Notes: generated from the sequence alone by a model not told the origin. Shown: positions 16,999-26,276, counted from the stretch's first letter. The stretch is 64,000 bases of DNA from Fluviicola sp. XM-24bin1 (GCA_003149635.1 QCWI01000001.1:185938-249937), one strand, 5' to 3'. A program made the numbers and translations.

Positions 16999-17029
16999 CC
17001 CTGACCTCGGAAGAGCGTCAGGGTTTTTT
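16999..17029 (+). terminator. Intrinsic terminator after rplY
   Basis: Stem CCCTGAC / GTCAGGG with an 11-base loop, then six T. The stem is identical to those at 1302 and 40748 while the loop differs. Confidence 0.9.
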
Positions 17030-17050
17030 ATGTGATAAAGAATATGTTTT

Positions 17051-17833
17051 CTATTTGGTACCAACGAAGAACAAGTCGAAGCAATCGTCGTCGATGTCCG
17101 CCAGGAAATAATCGTCCAGTTTGATTTGCTTCGTAAGCAAGGCATTCTCCCTGAGGAGCTTTTTTCGATTGATCCGATTCAAGATATCGTACGGGATTTG
17201 TAACATCCAACGCGGCAATCGATACTGGAGGTTTAGGATATCGTATCGCGTAATTTTTTGGACTGCGGCACTGTTCTTCTCGTAATAATCGGCAATGCGT
17301 TCATTTCCGAAAACTCCCTTTTTATCGATGTCTTGGAAGTACATTTTCATGAGGTTTTCCAATTCGTCCGCGGTGTACTCGCGCACATGCCACGGGTTTC
17401 GGGTGAGCGACATCGGTTTGTTCGGTGTGGTCACAATGAATTTGCCGCCCGGTTTTAAAACGCGAAATGCTTCTTTCACGAACAAATCATCCTTTTTAAT
17501 GTGTTCGATTACCTGAAACGTAATGACGCAGTCGAAGTAATTGTCCGGTATATCCATCAAAGGAGGCACTTTCATCTGGATGAACTGAACGTTTTCTGAT
17601 TGAATCAGCGTGTTGTTGGAAACGCTGGATGGCTGGTTTTTGTCTAGGGTAATAAAGCGATTGGAATTCTCAGCAATGTGCTCAATACCATAGCCACTTC
17701 CCGTGCCAATTTCCAGTGTGTTTCCGTGGATTAATCTGGCAGCTTCGATGTAGGCCAGTACCGATCTTTGGTAGACAAAATTGTCTGAGACCTCCTCATG
17801 AGAGACCCGCTCTGCGGTCTGAAATAATTTCAT
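17051..17833 (-). CDS. Class I SAM-dependent methyltransferase
   Basis: The 260-residue methyltransferase shows a glycine-rich SAM motif (LEIGTGSGYGIEHIA, about residues 39-53), the acidic residue after strand 2 (ITLDKN) and the motif FDCVITFQVIEHIKK followed by FRVLKPGGKFIVTTPN. This is the pattern of the Methyltransf_11 type. The start is put at the ATG at 17833, giving MKLFQTAERVS; a longer reading from TTG at 17887 would add a hydrophobic segment without homology marks. The substrate is unknown. No adjacent gene indicates a pathway. It converges on rplY with only the terminator between. Confidence 0.85.
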   Translation of the reverse strand: MKLFQTAERVSHEEVSDNFVYQRSVLAYIEAARLIHGNTLEIGTGSGYGIEHIAENSNRFITLDKNQPSSVSNNTLIQSENVQFIQMKVPPLMDIPDNYFDCVITFQVIEHIKKDDLFVKEAFRVLKPGGKFIVTTPNKPMSLTRNPWHVREYTADELENLMKMYFQDIDKKGVFGNERIADYYEKNSAAVQKITRYDILNLQYRLPRWMLQIPYDILNRINRKKLLRENALLTKQIKLDDYFLADIDDDCFDLFFVGTK

Positions 17834-18027
17834 AAAGTAACGTTTAATTAAAAATTTCAGAGCGCATACAAGTACCACGATCAACAACCTCGTTGCAGGC
17901 TGTCAAAAGTGACTGTAGCAGGAAAGTCCGATGGACGTAGAGACAATTTAGTTAGGAGCAGCGCAAGATACGCTCCTTATTCTTATAGATATGGTTAGTA
18001 TGCAATGCGCTGCGTGAAGAACATAAT

Positions 18028-18272
18028 TTATTTGTCTTGACAAGTAACAGTTACGGTTTGCGTAATGCCATTTACTTGTTGATTTACCGAAGTCTCAGCA
18101 GGTGCATTGTCGTAGTTGTCTCCGCAATAATCTTCGTCTTGAGCAGACACTTCAACATTGATACCTTGTACGTTTTGAGTTACGCGAGTGGTACACGTTT
18201 GACATTTGTTCTTTTTACATGATGCTAGGATAACGCTCCAGCAGTAAGAGCTACGAATAGTAAAGTTTTCAT
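18028..18272 (-). pseudogene. Small cysteine-rich lipoprotein with a frameshift in the signal peptide
   Basis: From ATG at 18272 the reading starts MKTLLFVALTAGA and hits TAG after 14 codons. Shifting the frame once near 18235 restores VILASCKKNKCQTCTT..., a perfect lipobox (LASC) and a small mature protein of about 63 residues ending at 18028 (TCQDK). The combined product would be about 81 residues: a signal peptide, a CKKNKCQTC cluster, then a Thr/Gln/Asp-rich domain with further Cys. Net one base is missing relative to an open frame. A true mutation, a sequencing error or a programmed shift are possible. No internal start fits the second frame. Confidence 0.7.
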
Positions 18273-18353
18273 AGTTTTTATGTTTCGATTTAAAAACTGA
18301 AACGCAAGAACCAGACCAGTTTTGTTTAAATATATGGAAAACAGCTTATTGGC

Positions 18354-21272
18354 CTATCGCTTCTGAATCTTTCGAACTACGAATTCGCTACCCGATTGAA
18401 TGACCAATTGATAGGTGCCAGATGCTAATGAAGAAACGGAAATTGGTTCTTCGGTATTTACGGTTTGCTCCAAACACTTTTTGCCAGCGGCATCAAACAA
18501 AGTGACTGTGATTGTACCATTTAATCCCTCAACAATGATGTTGTTTGTCGAAGGATTTGGATAGACATTCACAAAGCTCCAATCCTGTGTTTCTAATCCT
18601 AGATCGTCAATGTAGCGCTGACCGTCTGATGTCAAAGTATCGACCAAACCTGCTCCGTTGGTCGCACGAACGGATATGTAATACACCTGATCGTACACTG
18701 GACTTCCAATGATTTGCGCATAGGCAGTGGACAACCCGTTCGACGTCCAGGCTACAACATCGTCCAAAGTAGGTAAGGTTCCAATCGCAACTTCGTAATC
18801 AGAAATGTCTGAGTGGATGTCCTGAGCCGTCCAATTCGCTTCCAAAGTAGCCGAGGTAACTGTATCGATGTCCGCTCCTGCCCCATCGTTTAGCGACAAG
18901 AATTCCGGTGTAGAGAAGTCCAACAAATAGGTTTCTTCGGCAATGTTCGACCAGTTATCAGAGGAATCCAATGCAACGCTGTACACAAATCCAGTAAGAA
19001 CAGCGCCTTCACTTTCGATGGACATCAATTCATTGAACCCAGCTGGAACGTTAACCTGAGTACCTCGAGATTGATACACCCGAACATCATCAAAATGAAT
19101 GTGACATCCTCCTGAACGCAAAGAAATGGAGTTACCGCTGGTTAATGGTGTTGGATCTTGCCATTCTCCAACGAATGTATCATCTATAAATACGCGAATC
19201 CACCCCGTTGTTGGATCGTACTGGACTCTACAGTCGTAATCGACATCCGTATCGATGTTAAATGTCAGGTTCTCTTCCAATGTGAAAACATCGTTGGTCA
19301 CAGAGTAAATCTGCACCAAATCGGAAGCTCTTAAGTACACGAAATAGGAATTCCCACGATTGGGTAAGGTTGGATCATCACAGAAGAAATGCAATCCTGC
19401 ACGTTGGTTGGTTGCCGTTCCTTCGATTCGTTGCGTCCATGCGTACAGATAATTCTGACTATTATTCTGATCTACCATGGCGTACGCGTTCGAGTTTTGC
19501 TCTAGGGTATCATTCAAACTATACGCTCCACCATTGATGGTAAACGCCCCAGTTTGATTCGTCCAAAGGTTGGCTCCATCTGAAAAGGATTCATTTACAA
19601 ATCCGTAAGATCCATTACTTTTCGGTGCGTTCTCAGCGATTTCTTTTTCTGAAACCAAGTAGTAACGATCCTGAATTCCTGATTGATTATCCGTATCGAT
19701 GAAATCGACTGTGAAATCATCCGTCTCCCAGAGGTTTCCTGCAACTATTGACGATTGCGGCGGAACATTATCCAATGGAGTTGCAACGTAATTGGCTTCC
19801 CAACCGGGCGCCGTGGTAGCACAATCGCTTCGGAATTCAAGCAACAAAGACCCGCCCGTTGAGGTTATTTGCGGAATGGTTGTTCCGGTGAATTGCCCAA
19901 TCAATGGATCGTTGATGGAATCGCCATCATACACGAAGAGATAATCCCAGTCCAGTTCGATATCGAAAAGGGTAAAGTCCAAGGTAATGTAATCCGTATT
20001 CGGTGGTTGAATTAACCAGAACAAACGTTCGTCGTCGGTGTACGTACCTGTAGATCCTCCTGAATCATACAAGGTTCCAGAAGTTGTTGAAACGGTCGTA
20101 TAGTTGATGTTGTCGTTAATCAAACGGTAGTAACGTTCCCAATCCCAATTAATTCCCGGATCGGTGTGTGTTTGATTCGGATAATGTTGATGTCCTTTGA
20201 TTTTCGTGCAACCGCCCAATACGTCTCCAACCGACGAAGAAGGCCCGAAATACGTGCGTAAGCCTGGAATTCCGTATCCGCTATTGATAATGTCTTTGGA
20301 CAGGTCAGAGGAAGACAAATACATCGCGTCGGTGTACCAAATAGGATCGTTGACATATCCTTCGTGCTCGTATCCGATGGTGTAAGGATTTTCACTTCCG
20401 ACGTGCCATCCTTTGTCTTCTTCCAATACCATTTGCGTTACTTGTCCATCCGACGAGCGAATCACATAATGGAAGGAAACGTTGGAGACACAATTCTGCG
20501 ACCATGAGATCGCCCCAGCGTAGGTTCCTTGAATCGTATGAATGGTAATGGCTGAAACTGCTACTCCATTTCTAGAGCTGAAATTACAAGATGGAGCTGG
20601 GTTCCAAAGTGCTGGGCCGTATTGCAAGGTTGCATTCGTATTGACCTGAAATAGGTCGCCATTTTCGTTCGTAATTCCCGATTCCGAAAGAGAAATGCGT
20701 TCTGCACTCAAAATAGCGTAATGTTGGGCACCGAAAACATTTTCGAGATTGTAATGATGGGCTGTAAATCCAAAGGTTTGGGCTTGAGCCGGATCTTTCA
20801 TGAACCGAAGTACCTCGTACACTTGCATCTCTCTGGCCAATAGATTTACCAAACCAGTATCTGGAATTTCACTCAATTGCATCAATGCTGATGAGATATT
20901 GATCGGATCTAAACTATTGTTTGTTTGATTTAAAAGAGATTCTAGCGCAATGGCGTAGGCTTCTACCTGAACTTGCGGATCGCTTTTCTGCTGTGCAATG
21001 GAAATCCCGGAAAGATTCGTGACTACCTGTCCATTTTCGATGAAATAGTTGTGTCCATCGTCATGCAATCCCATAATCCCATAGGCGCTTGGGTATCCCG
21101 AACACGAAGGTGCTTGATTCTGCAAATGCTGCATGCGGGTGTTCGTCCAGGCAACACCTTCTAAAACCCCATGAGGTAGTGAAGGATGATTGTTGTAAAT
21201 CTGTTCAAATGAAACTTGTGCCTTGAGTCCAAAGCTGAAAAGGAGACACGCGAAAAATAAGAAAGCCCGCAT
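18354..21272 (-). CDS. T9SS-secreted N-acetylmuramoyl-L-alanine amidase with CUB domain
   Basis: The 972-residue secreted protein has a signal peptide (FLFFACLLFSFGLKAQ). Residues about 225-375 form an Amidase_2 (PGRP-like) domain: ITIHTIQGT, VSFHYVIRSSDG, TIGYEHEGYV and HTDPGINWDW supply the zinc ligands and catalytic residues. A CUB domain follows (about 400-500; GSTGTYTDDERLFWLIQPP). Next is an Ig/xanthan-lyase-like region and a lectin-like segment (LHFFCDDPTL...IHFDDVRVY), then a fibronectin-III-like domain, and finally a T9SS type A sorting domain (VNVYPNPSTNNIIVEG). It probably cleaves peptidoglycan stem peptides outside the cell, in feeding on other bacteria or wall remodelling. Confidence 0.9.
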   Translation of the reverse strand: MRAFLFFACLLFSFGLKAQVSFEQIYNNHPSLPHGVLEGVAWTNTRMQHLQNQAPSCSGYPSAYGIMGLHDDGHNYFIENGQVVTNLSGISIAQQKSDPQVQVEAYAIALESLLNQTNNSLDPINISSALMQLSEIPDTGLVNLLAREMQVYEVLRFMKDPAQAQTFGFTAHHYNLENVFGAQHYAILSAERISLSESGITNENGDLFQVNTNATLQYGPALWNPAPSCNFSSRNGVAVSAITIHTIQGTYAGAISWSQNCVSNVSFHYVIRSSDGQVTQMVLEEDKGWHVGSENPYTIGYEHEGYVNDPIWYTDAMYLSSSDLSKDIINSGYGIPGLRTYFGPSSSVGDVLGGCTKIKGHQHYPNQTHTDPGINWDWERYYRLINDNINYTTVSTTSGTLYDSGGSTGTYTDDERLFWLIQPPNTDYITLDFTLFDIELDWDYLFVYDGDSINDPLIGQFTGTTIPQITSTGGSLLLEFRSDCATTAPGWEANYVATPLDNVPPQSSIVAGNLWETDDFTVDFIDTDNQSGIQDRYYLVSEKEIAENAPKSNGSYGFVNESFSDGANLWTNQTGAFTINGGAYSLNDTLEQNSNAYAMVDQNNSQNYLYAWTQRIEGTATNQRAGLHFFCDDPTLPNRGNSYFVYLRASDLVQIYSVTNDVFTLEENLTFNIDTDVDYDCRVQYDPTTGWIRVFIDDTFVGEWQDPTPLTSGNSISLRSGGCHIHFDDVRVYQSRGTQVNVPAGFNELMSIESEGAVLTGFVYSVALDSSDNWSNIAEETYLLDFSTPEFLSLNDGAGADIDTVTSATLEANWTAQDIHSDISDYEVAIGTLPTLDDVVAWTSNGLSTAYAQIIGSPVYDQVYYISVRATNGAGLVDTLTSDGQRYIDDLGLETQDWSFVNVYPNPSTNNIIVEGLNGTITVTLFDAAGKKCLEQTVNTEEPISVSSLASGTYQLVIQSGSEFVVRKIQKR

Positions 21273-21388
21273 TCGTAGTAGATTTTGAATGTCAAAAATA
21301 CGAAATTGGGTCGTTTTATTCTAATAGAGATTGCGCTAAAAGTGTGATAAACAGTGCTAAACCGATTTTTATTTGATGGCAAAGCTTG

Positions 21389-21469
21389 GTTGGTAGAAGG
21401 CCGAAAGCTGAAGGCAAAAAGTGGAAGGTAGAAAGTGAAATGTCTTTTTACTTTCTACCTTCTACCAAC
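21389..21469. repeat. Purine/pyrimidine inverted-repeat element
   Basis: GTTGGTAGAAGG (21389-21400) pairs perfectly with CCTTCTACCAAC (21458-21469). Inside it AAGGTAGAAAG (21425-21435) pairs with CTTTCTACCTT (21451-21461). One strand is almost all purine, the other pyrimidine. Related copies lie at 25128, 26157, 34768 and 49561. Confidence 0.65.
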
Positions 21470-21481
21470 TCCCTGCTTCCT

Positions 21482-22009
21482 TTAATTCGCCAATTTCAGT
21501 CGTTGTGTTTTTCGAACTAGTTGAATGAACTCGGAACGATAGCCGAAAGGATCGCGTCCCAAGCCTTGTCTGGCATTTTTCAGAATGCGCTCGAAGTTGG
21601 CGGTACCCTTGTATTCGGAATCTCTCAGTAACAAGCCGAACTCTACCACCGCAGTTATAAATTGCATATCTGTGCTGCAAATTGAACCTTGGTCGCAGAT
21701 TACCAAAGAAATACCAAAATACAGGAAGGATAGGAAAATGAACAAACGGATCGGTGGCACAAACTTTACGCGTTTCCCATCTAAATACTCTTTCGATAAA
21801 GTTCCTGGTTGGAATAGCAATGGGCGCATCGTCATAAACAGCTTACTATCGAAACTCAAACAGGTATCCACAAAATCCTTGATCAATAAAGAAGTTGAAG
21901 CCTGTCTGTTATGGTTTTCTTGTCCGCAATTCGGGCAGTAATTTTCACTATTGACCAGCTGTTCGCCGCAGTTATAGCATACCGATGATTTCCTCCGAAG
22001 TTTGGGCAT
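21482..22009 (-). CDS. DUF3667-like zinc-ribbon protein, short form
   Basis: The 175-residue protein begins with a zinc ribbon (CYNCG...YCPNCGQENHNR, residues 11-32). It then has the DUF3667 pattern: a helix with FVDTCLSFDSKLFMTMRPLLFQPGTLSKEYLDGKRVKFVPPIRLFIFLSFLYFG. This family normally goes on for several membrane helices; here only one clear hydrophobic segment remains and the last 60 residues are soluble. So it is either a short variant or a C-terminally altered copy. No membrane-like frame continues in the alternatives I checked. The start lies 125 bases from the divergent TPR gene. Function unknown. Confidence 0.65.
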   Translation of the reverse strand: MPKLRRKSSVCYNCGEQLVNSENYCPNCGQENHNRQASTSLLIKDFVDTCLSFDSKLFMTMRPLLFQPGTLSKEYLDGKRVKFVPPIRLFIFLSFLYFGISLVICDQGSICSTDMQFITAVVEFGLLLRDSEYKGTANFERILKNARQGLGRDPFGYRSEFIQLVRKTQRLKLAN

Positions 22010-22134
22010 TGTTTGTGTTTGGTTGCAGGAAGATACAAATTTCGATGTTGATAGTCAGATCGGTAACAAAGGAGAAACGAACGGTTATATCTCCCAGAAT
22101 CCCTATTTTGTGCAAAAACTACGAATACAGTACT

Positions 22135-23166
22135 ATGAACCGATACCACTTATTATTACTATTAGCTTTTGTTTCTTTTACATCATTCTCACAATCGCTT
22201 TCCGATCCAATTGAGGACTATATCAATGCTGGAATCAAATACCACGATGCACAGCAGTACGATAAAGCAATTGCAGAGTATGAGAAGGCGCTAAAGATTG
22301 ATTCAAAACATCAATTGGCCAATTACGAGATGGGTCTTACCTATTTCCATAAAGGTCATTTTGACAAAGCCGCTGATTACGCGAGTGTTGCCATTAAAAC
22401 AGGAGGTGAGAATACCATTCCAGCTTATATTCTTAAAGGATCCGCTTTGGATAACGGAGGGAAAACTGCTGAATCCATTAAAATGTTCAAGAAGGCCATT
22501 AAGAAAACAGATGGTCACCATTTGTTGCATTACAATCTCGCTTTGAATTACTACAAAATTGGTGATCGCGGATTGTGTGAAGAGCAATTGATTGCGGCTA
22601 TCGATATGAATCCTTCGCATAGAACCAGTCATTTGTTGTTGGGTCTTGTCCATGATGAAATGGGCGATAAGGTTCAAACAGTTTTGGCATTGTGTTTCTT
22701 CCTCTATTTAGAAGACGACTCGGAGCGTTCGAAAATGGCCGTAGAGACGCTTGAAACTGCGATGGGAAGCAATGTAGAACGCGATGAAGACAATCCAAAT
22801 TCGATTCAAATCAACTTATCAGGTGATATGGATTCAGAATTTATGTCTGCTGAGTTGATGCTCGGATTGTTGTCTGCAAGCCGTTACACAGAAGAAAATG
22901 AAGACAAATCAGATGCTGAGATCTTCCAGGAAAACCTGACTTCATTCTTTAAGATGATGGGTGAAATGAAGGAAGACGGCGCGAAAGGAATCTGGTGGAA
23001 TTTGTACACGGATACGTTCTATGCCTTAGCGCAGAGCGAGCACATGGAAGCGTATTGTCACGTTATCCGTCAGGCCAATAACAAAGAGTCAGTAGAATGG
23101 CTTGAGGACAACGATGATGCTGAAAAAGCTTTGGACGAATGGTTCAAAGAGGTATTTGCTGATTAA
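22135..23166 (+). CDS. Secreted TPR-repeat protein
   Basis: The 343-residue protein has a Sec signal peptide (HLLLLLAFVSFTSFSQ, cleavage around residue 20). At least four tetratricopeptide repeats follow between residues 30 and 170 (YINAGIKYHDAQQYDKAIAEYEKALKID, and units ending YFHKGHFDKAADYASVAIKT and LHYNLALNYYKIGDRGLCEEQLIAAIDMNP). The C-terminal half is acidic and mostly helical without a known domain. The ATG at 22135 is chosen because it precedes the signal peptide; an in-frame start at 21985 would put 50 unlikely residues ahead of it. Its stop directly abuts the stop of the convergent YgiQ gene. Confidence 0.85.
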   Translation: MNRYHLLLLLAFVSFTSFSQSLSDPIEDYINAGIKYHDAQQYDKAIAEYEKALKIDSKHQLANYEMGLTYFHKGHFDKAADYASVAIKTGGENTIPAYILKGSALDNGGKTAESIKMFKKAIKKTDGHHLLHYNLALNYYKIGDRGLCEEQLIAAIDMNPSHRTSHLLLGLVHDEMGDKVQTVLALCFFLYLEDDSERSKMAVETLETAMGSNVERDEDNPNSIQINLSGDMDSEFMSAELMLGLLSASRYTEENEDKSDAEIFQENLTSFFKMMGEMKEDGAKGIWWNLYTDTFYALAQSEHMEAYCHVIRQANNKESVEWLEDNDDAEKALDEWFKEVFAD

Positions 23167-25071
23167 TTAACCGCGACGACCTTTCTTCTTGCGTTTTTCC
23201 GCCAACCATTTTGGCATTTCTTTACGTTGACCTTTGTTTTCGCCGAGTAACTTTTCGGCCAAATCATTACGATCTGCCTTCTTGAGTGTATTACGGATAA
23301 ACGAGTGATTATCCTTCTTATACCAGAAGAAGAAACGGCGTTGGTTCAATTTCGATTCTTTGTCTTTTACGGTATTGTAGGGCTTCAAAGTGTACGGATG
23401 CACTCCCGCGTAGTAAATCACGGTAGCAACCGTCATCGGCGTAGGAGTGAAATCCTGAACTTGTTCTAGTTGGAAGCCCATGTCTTTCGTTTCCACGGCT
23501 AGATTGGCCATATCTTCGTTTTCACATCCCGGGTGCGATGAAATAAAGTACGGGATCAATTGCTGATTCAGCCCGTGGCGTGCCGAGATTTCATCGTATT
23601 TCTCTTTGAACTTATGGAAGTACTTGAAAGATGGTTTCCGCATCACTTTCAAGGTAGCATCAGACGTATGTTCAGGCGCTACTTTCAATCGACCACTGAC
23701 GTGTCGCGTCACCACCTGCTCAATGTATTCATCGTGATTGCCGTCATCGTTGTTCTTATTGAAATCATCGACGAGAAGATCGTAGCGAATTCCAGATCCA
23801 ACGAAGGCTTTTTTAACCTCTGGCAAAGAGTCCACTTTTCGGTACAATTCCGTCATCGGTTTGTGCGAAGTATCCAAATTGCTACAAATGACCGGATGAA
23901 TACAACTCGGACTGGTGCAACGTTCGCAAATGGCTTCGTCTTTACCTTTCATGCGATACATGTTCGCTGAAGGCCCACCCAAATCGGAAATGTATCCTTT
24001 GAAATCTGGGTGTTGGGTGATTTGATCCACCTCAGATAGAATCGACTTCTCACTACGGGAAGCAATGAATTTCCCCTGGTGTGCCGAAATTGTACAGAAA
24101 CTACATCCACCGAAGCATCCGCGGTGCATATTCACCGAGAATTTGATCATGTCATAGGCCGGAATAGCCCCACGTTTCTTGTATTTAGGATGCGGTTCGC
24201 GTGTGTAAGGAAGGTCGAATGATGCATCAATTTCCTTTTCCTCCATCGTTTTGTAAGGAGGGTTGATGACCAAGCGTTGATCGCCAACATCCTGTGTAAT
24301 CCGATTCGCTTTCCACTTATTGGATTCCACCTCTACAATCTTAAAATTCGCCGCGTACTTGATTTTATCCTCCAAACACACTTCATGACTCGCCAATTCA
24401 ACGGTTTCCCACTGCTTGTTTTTCGGCAGTGGCATTTCCTTGTCTTGTAAAAACGCAACTTGCTTGATCGTATGAAGGTTCTCGAACGGAACCCCTTTCT
24501 TCAGCAATCGAAGCATTTCTCGAAGCGGTTGATCGCCCATTCCGTACACCAACAAATCAGCACCAGAATCCATCAAAATGGACGGCATCAACTTGTCCGA
24601 CCAGTAATCGTAGTGTGTAACACGACGCAGCGAAGCTTCAATTCCGCCGATCATTACGGGAACTTCAGGATATAATTCTTTCAGAATTTTCGTGTAAACG
24701 GTAGTAGCATAATCCGGTCGGAAACCTGAGACGCCTCCTGGCGTGTATGCATCCGTAGATCGCAAGCGTTTGTTTGCCGTATAATGATTTACCATGGAAT
24801 CCATGCACCCTGCCGTTACTCCGAAGAAGTATCGCGGCGTTCCAAATTTCTTGAAATCACGTAAATCATCTTGCCAGTTGGGTTGCGCAATGATGGCAAC
24901 CGTAAATCCTTCATCCTCTATAATCCTCCCGATAACTGCCGTTCCGAAAGCAGGATGATCCACATATGCATCCCCCGAAACCAACACTACATCCACTTGA
25001 TCAATACCACGCTTTGTTAGTTCCTTTTTCGTCAGGGGAAGCCAATCTGTTATTGGTCGTTGTTCCTGCAT
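23167..25071 (-). CDS. YgiQ family radical SAM protein
   Basis: The 634-residue radical SAM protein of the YgiQ (UPF0313) family. The N-terminal B12-binding-like domain is seen in VVLVSGDAYVDHPAFGTAVIGRIIEDEGF. The radical SAM cluster motif is CFGGCSFCTISAHQG (about residues 317-331), followed by the family stretch ISDLGGPSANMY and a second cysteine group CERCTSPSCIHPVIC. The C-terminus is basic (KWLAEKRKKKGRRG). The substrate is not known for this family. The gene starts at ATG 25071, 4 bases behind an exact TAnnTTTG box, so its mRNA may be leaderless. Confidence 0.93.
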   Translation of the reverse strand: MQEQRPITDWLPLTKKELTKRGIDQVDVVLVSGDAYVDHPAFGTAVIGRIIEDEGFTVAIIAQPNWQDDLRDFKKFGTPRYFFGVTAGCMDSMVNHYTANKRLRSTDAYTPGGVSGFRPDYATTVYTKILKELYPEVPVMIGGIEASLRRVTHYDYWSDKLMPSILMDSGADLLVYGMGDQPLREMLRLLKKGVPFENLHTIKQVAFLQDKEMPLPKNKQWETVELASHEVCLEDKIKYAANFKIVEVESNKWKANRITQDVGDQRLVINPPYKTMEEKEIDASFDLPYTREPHPKYKKRGAIPAYDMIKFSVNMHRGCFGGCSFCTISAHQGKFIASRSEKSILSEVDQITQHPDFKGYISDLGGPSANMYRMKGKDEAICERCTSPSCIHPVICSNLDTSHKPMTELYRKVDSLPEVKKAFVGSGIRYDLLVDDFNKNNDDGNHDEYIEQVVTRHVSGRLKVAPEHTSDATLKVMRKPSFKYFHKFKEKYDEISARHGLNQQLIPYFISSHPGCENEDMANLAVETKDMGFQLEQVQDFTPTPMTVATVIYYAGVHPYTLKPYNTVKDKESKLNQRRFFFWYKKDNHSFIRNTLKKADRNDLAEKLLGENKGQRKEMPKWLAEKRKKKGRRG

Positions 25072-25075
25072 GCTA

Positions 25076-25083
25076 CAAAATTA
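25076..25083 (-). promoter_or_regulatory. Candidate -7 box of the YgiQ gene, near-leaderless
   Basis: Minus-strand TAATTTTG matches TAnnTTTG exactly. Only four bases separate it from the ATG at 25071. Confidence 0.45.
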
Positions 25084-25127
25084 GGGTAAAATTGAATAGA
25101 GTAGGGGATTTGGCTAGAAGTCGTTAA

Positions 25128-25200
25128 GTGAAAGATGACAGAAGGCAAAAAGAAAAAAGAGATTCTTTCTTCCTTTGGCCTTCAACTTTTTACCTCCATC
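25128..25200. repeat. Purine/pyrimidine inverted-repeat element
   Basis: A purine-rich run containing GAAGGCAAAAAG is followed by a pyrimidine-rich run containing GGCCTTCAACTTTTTACC, giving an imperfect hairpin. It is related to the elements at 21389 and 26157. Confidence 0.5.
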
Positions 25201-25215
25201 CTTTCCTCTTTTTCT

Positions 25216-25223
25216 TACTTTTG
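25216..25223 (+). promoter_or_regulatory. Candidate -7 box, near-leaderless start
   Basis: TACTTTTG matches TAnnTTTG exactly and ends four bases before the ATG at 25228. Confidence 0.45.
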
Positions 25224-25227
25224 CCCT

Positions 25228-26154
25228 ATGAAATTGAGATCCGTAATTTTCCTGTTATTGATAGGAGGCAGTATTGTCTCTTGTTCGGAAATTCGGAAAA
25301 AACGTTCCCAAGAGAAATCACCGGAATTAAAGTCTTTTTTGTTTCGAACCGACTACTTTGTGGCAGGCGATGATTTGAATTTTTCCTTTCCGGTTTGGTT
25401 CAACGATAGCCTTGTTGCGAAAGAAAAGATCAAAACGATCGTTCACAGGTGGTATTCTGATACCAAGGGAGGCGAATCGGGCGGTGAATTGCAGAAAATA
25501 CGTCGTTATACCTTTGATGAATCGGGAATCTTGATTTCAGTGCAACAGCAACGCTATTACGAAAACATTCAGGTCGAAAACATCACGTTCAAGTATAAAG
25601 AAGCTCCGGATGCTCTGGGGTATGCTACTTTGAAAGCTATTGATTCTTTGCATCCAGAGGATGCGGTTGAGTACATTACGTATTCGAAAGACACCTATCA
25701 TGATGCGTATGCGGTTTACGAGAACGATCACACCGGTGACTTCCTATTCTGCCTGTTGAACAAGCGATATCAAGAAATTGTTACTGTAGATTCATTGTTC
25801 GGGCCAACTCCAGACGACATCGTGCAATACGGGAAGCCGAGCAAGCCGTACAAGCGTTTTCAAATTGAGAATCTTGTAGAGGAAAAGCAGGTTTCGCGCT
25901 ATCGTTATTTCAAAGAGTCGTCCGAATTGCGCTACCGAAGATCAGAGAGCTATCCATTCTCCAACAAAACCTATGTCACGGTTGGAAAAGATGGTAGCTG
26001 TACCGGATTTATCGATTCAACCTTCAGTGCCGGCGAGTATCTGAACCGAACGGTAAGTACCTTCTCGTACAACAAAAGAAAATTGCCGAATCGACTTGCG
26101 CACAAAGGAATGCGGAATGGTAAGTACGAGACGTTTGAGTATTCGTTTTACTAG
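25228..26154 (+). CDS. Putative lipoprotein of unknown function
   Basis: The 308-residue protein has a lipoprotein signal peptide (FLLLIGGSIVSCSE, Cys around residue 18). The mature part is beta-rich, with pairs of strands and many Tyr/Arg residues (RRYTFDESGILISVQQQRYYENIQVENITFKYK), resembling repeat-type proteins that record beta-strand pairs, but no named domain is recognised. An upstream in-frame ATG at 25135 would add 31 residues through the purine-rich repeat and is rejected. The mRNA is probably leaderless. It stands alone between two copies of the same intergenic repeat. Confidence 0.7.
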   Translation: MKLRSVIFLLLIGGSIVSCSEIRKKRSQEKSPELKSFLFRTDYFVAGDDLNFSFPVWFNDSLVAKEKIKTIVHRWYSDTKGGESGGELQKIRRYTFDESGILISVQQQRYYENIQVENITFKYKEAPDALGYATLKAIDSLHPEDAVEYITYSKDTYHDAYAVYENDHTGDFLFCLLNKRYQEIVTVDSLFGPTPDDIVQYGKPSKPYKRFQIENLVEEKQVSRYRYFKESSELRYRRSESYPFSNKTYVTVGKDGSCTGFIDSTFSAGEYLNRTVSTFSYNKRKLPNRLAHKGMRNGKYETFEYSFY

Positions 26155-26156
26155 TC

Positions 26157-26225
26157 GGAGTTGGTAGAAGGCTTAAAGTAGAAAGCAGAAAAATTCTTTC
26201 CACCTTTCGCTTTCCACTTTCTGCT
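26157..26225. repeat. Purine/pyrimidine inverted-repeat element
   Basis: Begins with GTTGGTAGAAGGC, identical over 13 bases to the element at 21389. The purine arm is followed by a pyrimidine arm (CTTTCCACTTTCTGCT) that can fold back on GCAGAAA and AAGTAGAAAG. Confidence 0.6.
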
Positions 26226-26276
26226 GAAGTCATGCGTTCTGATGCGGGTAACGAGCTCTATACCATGCACTTCGTC

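Noticed and set aside
17834..18027. AGCAGGAAAGTCC at about 17917 resembles the conserved P4 strand of RNase P RNA
   Set aside because: Only this short word fits; the matching 3' P4 strand and the ~350-nt body are missing, and the gap is under 200 bases. A GGAGC/GCTCC hairpin at about 17955 is the only structure seen.
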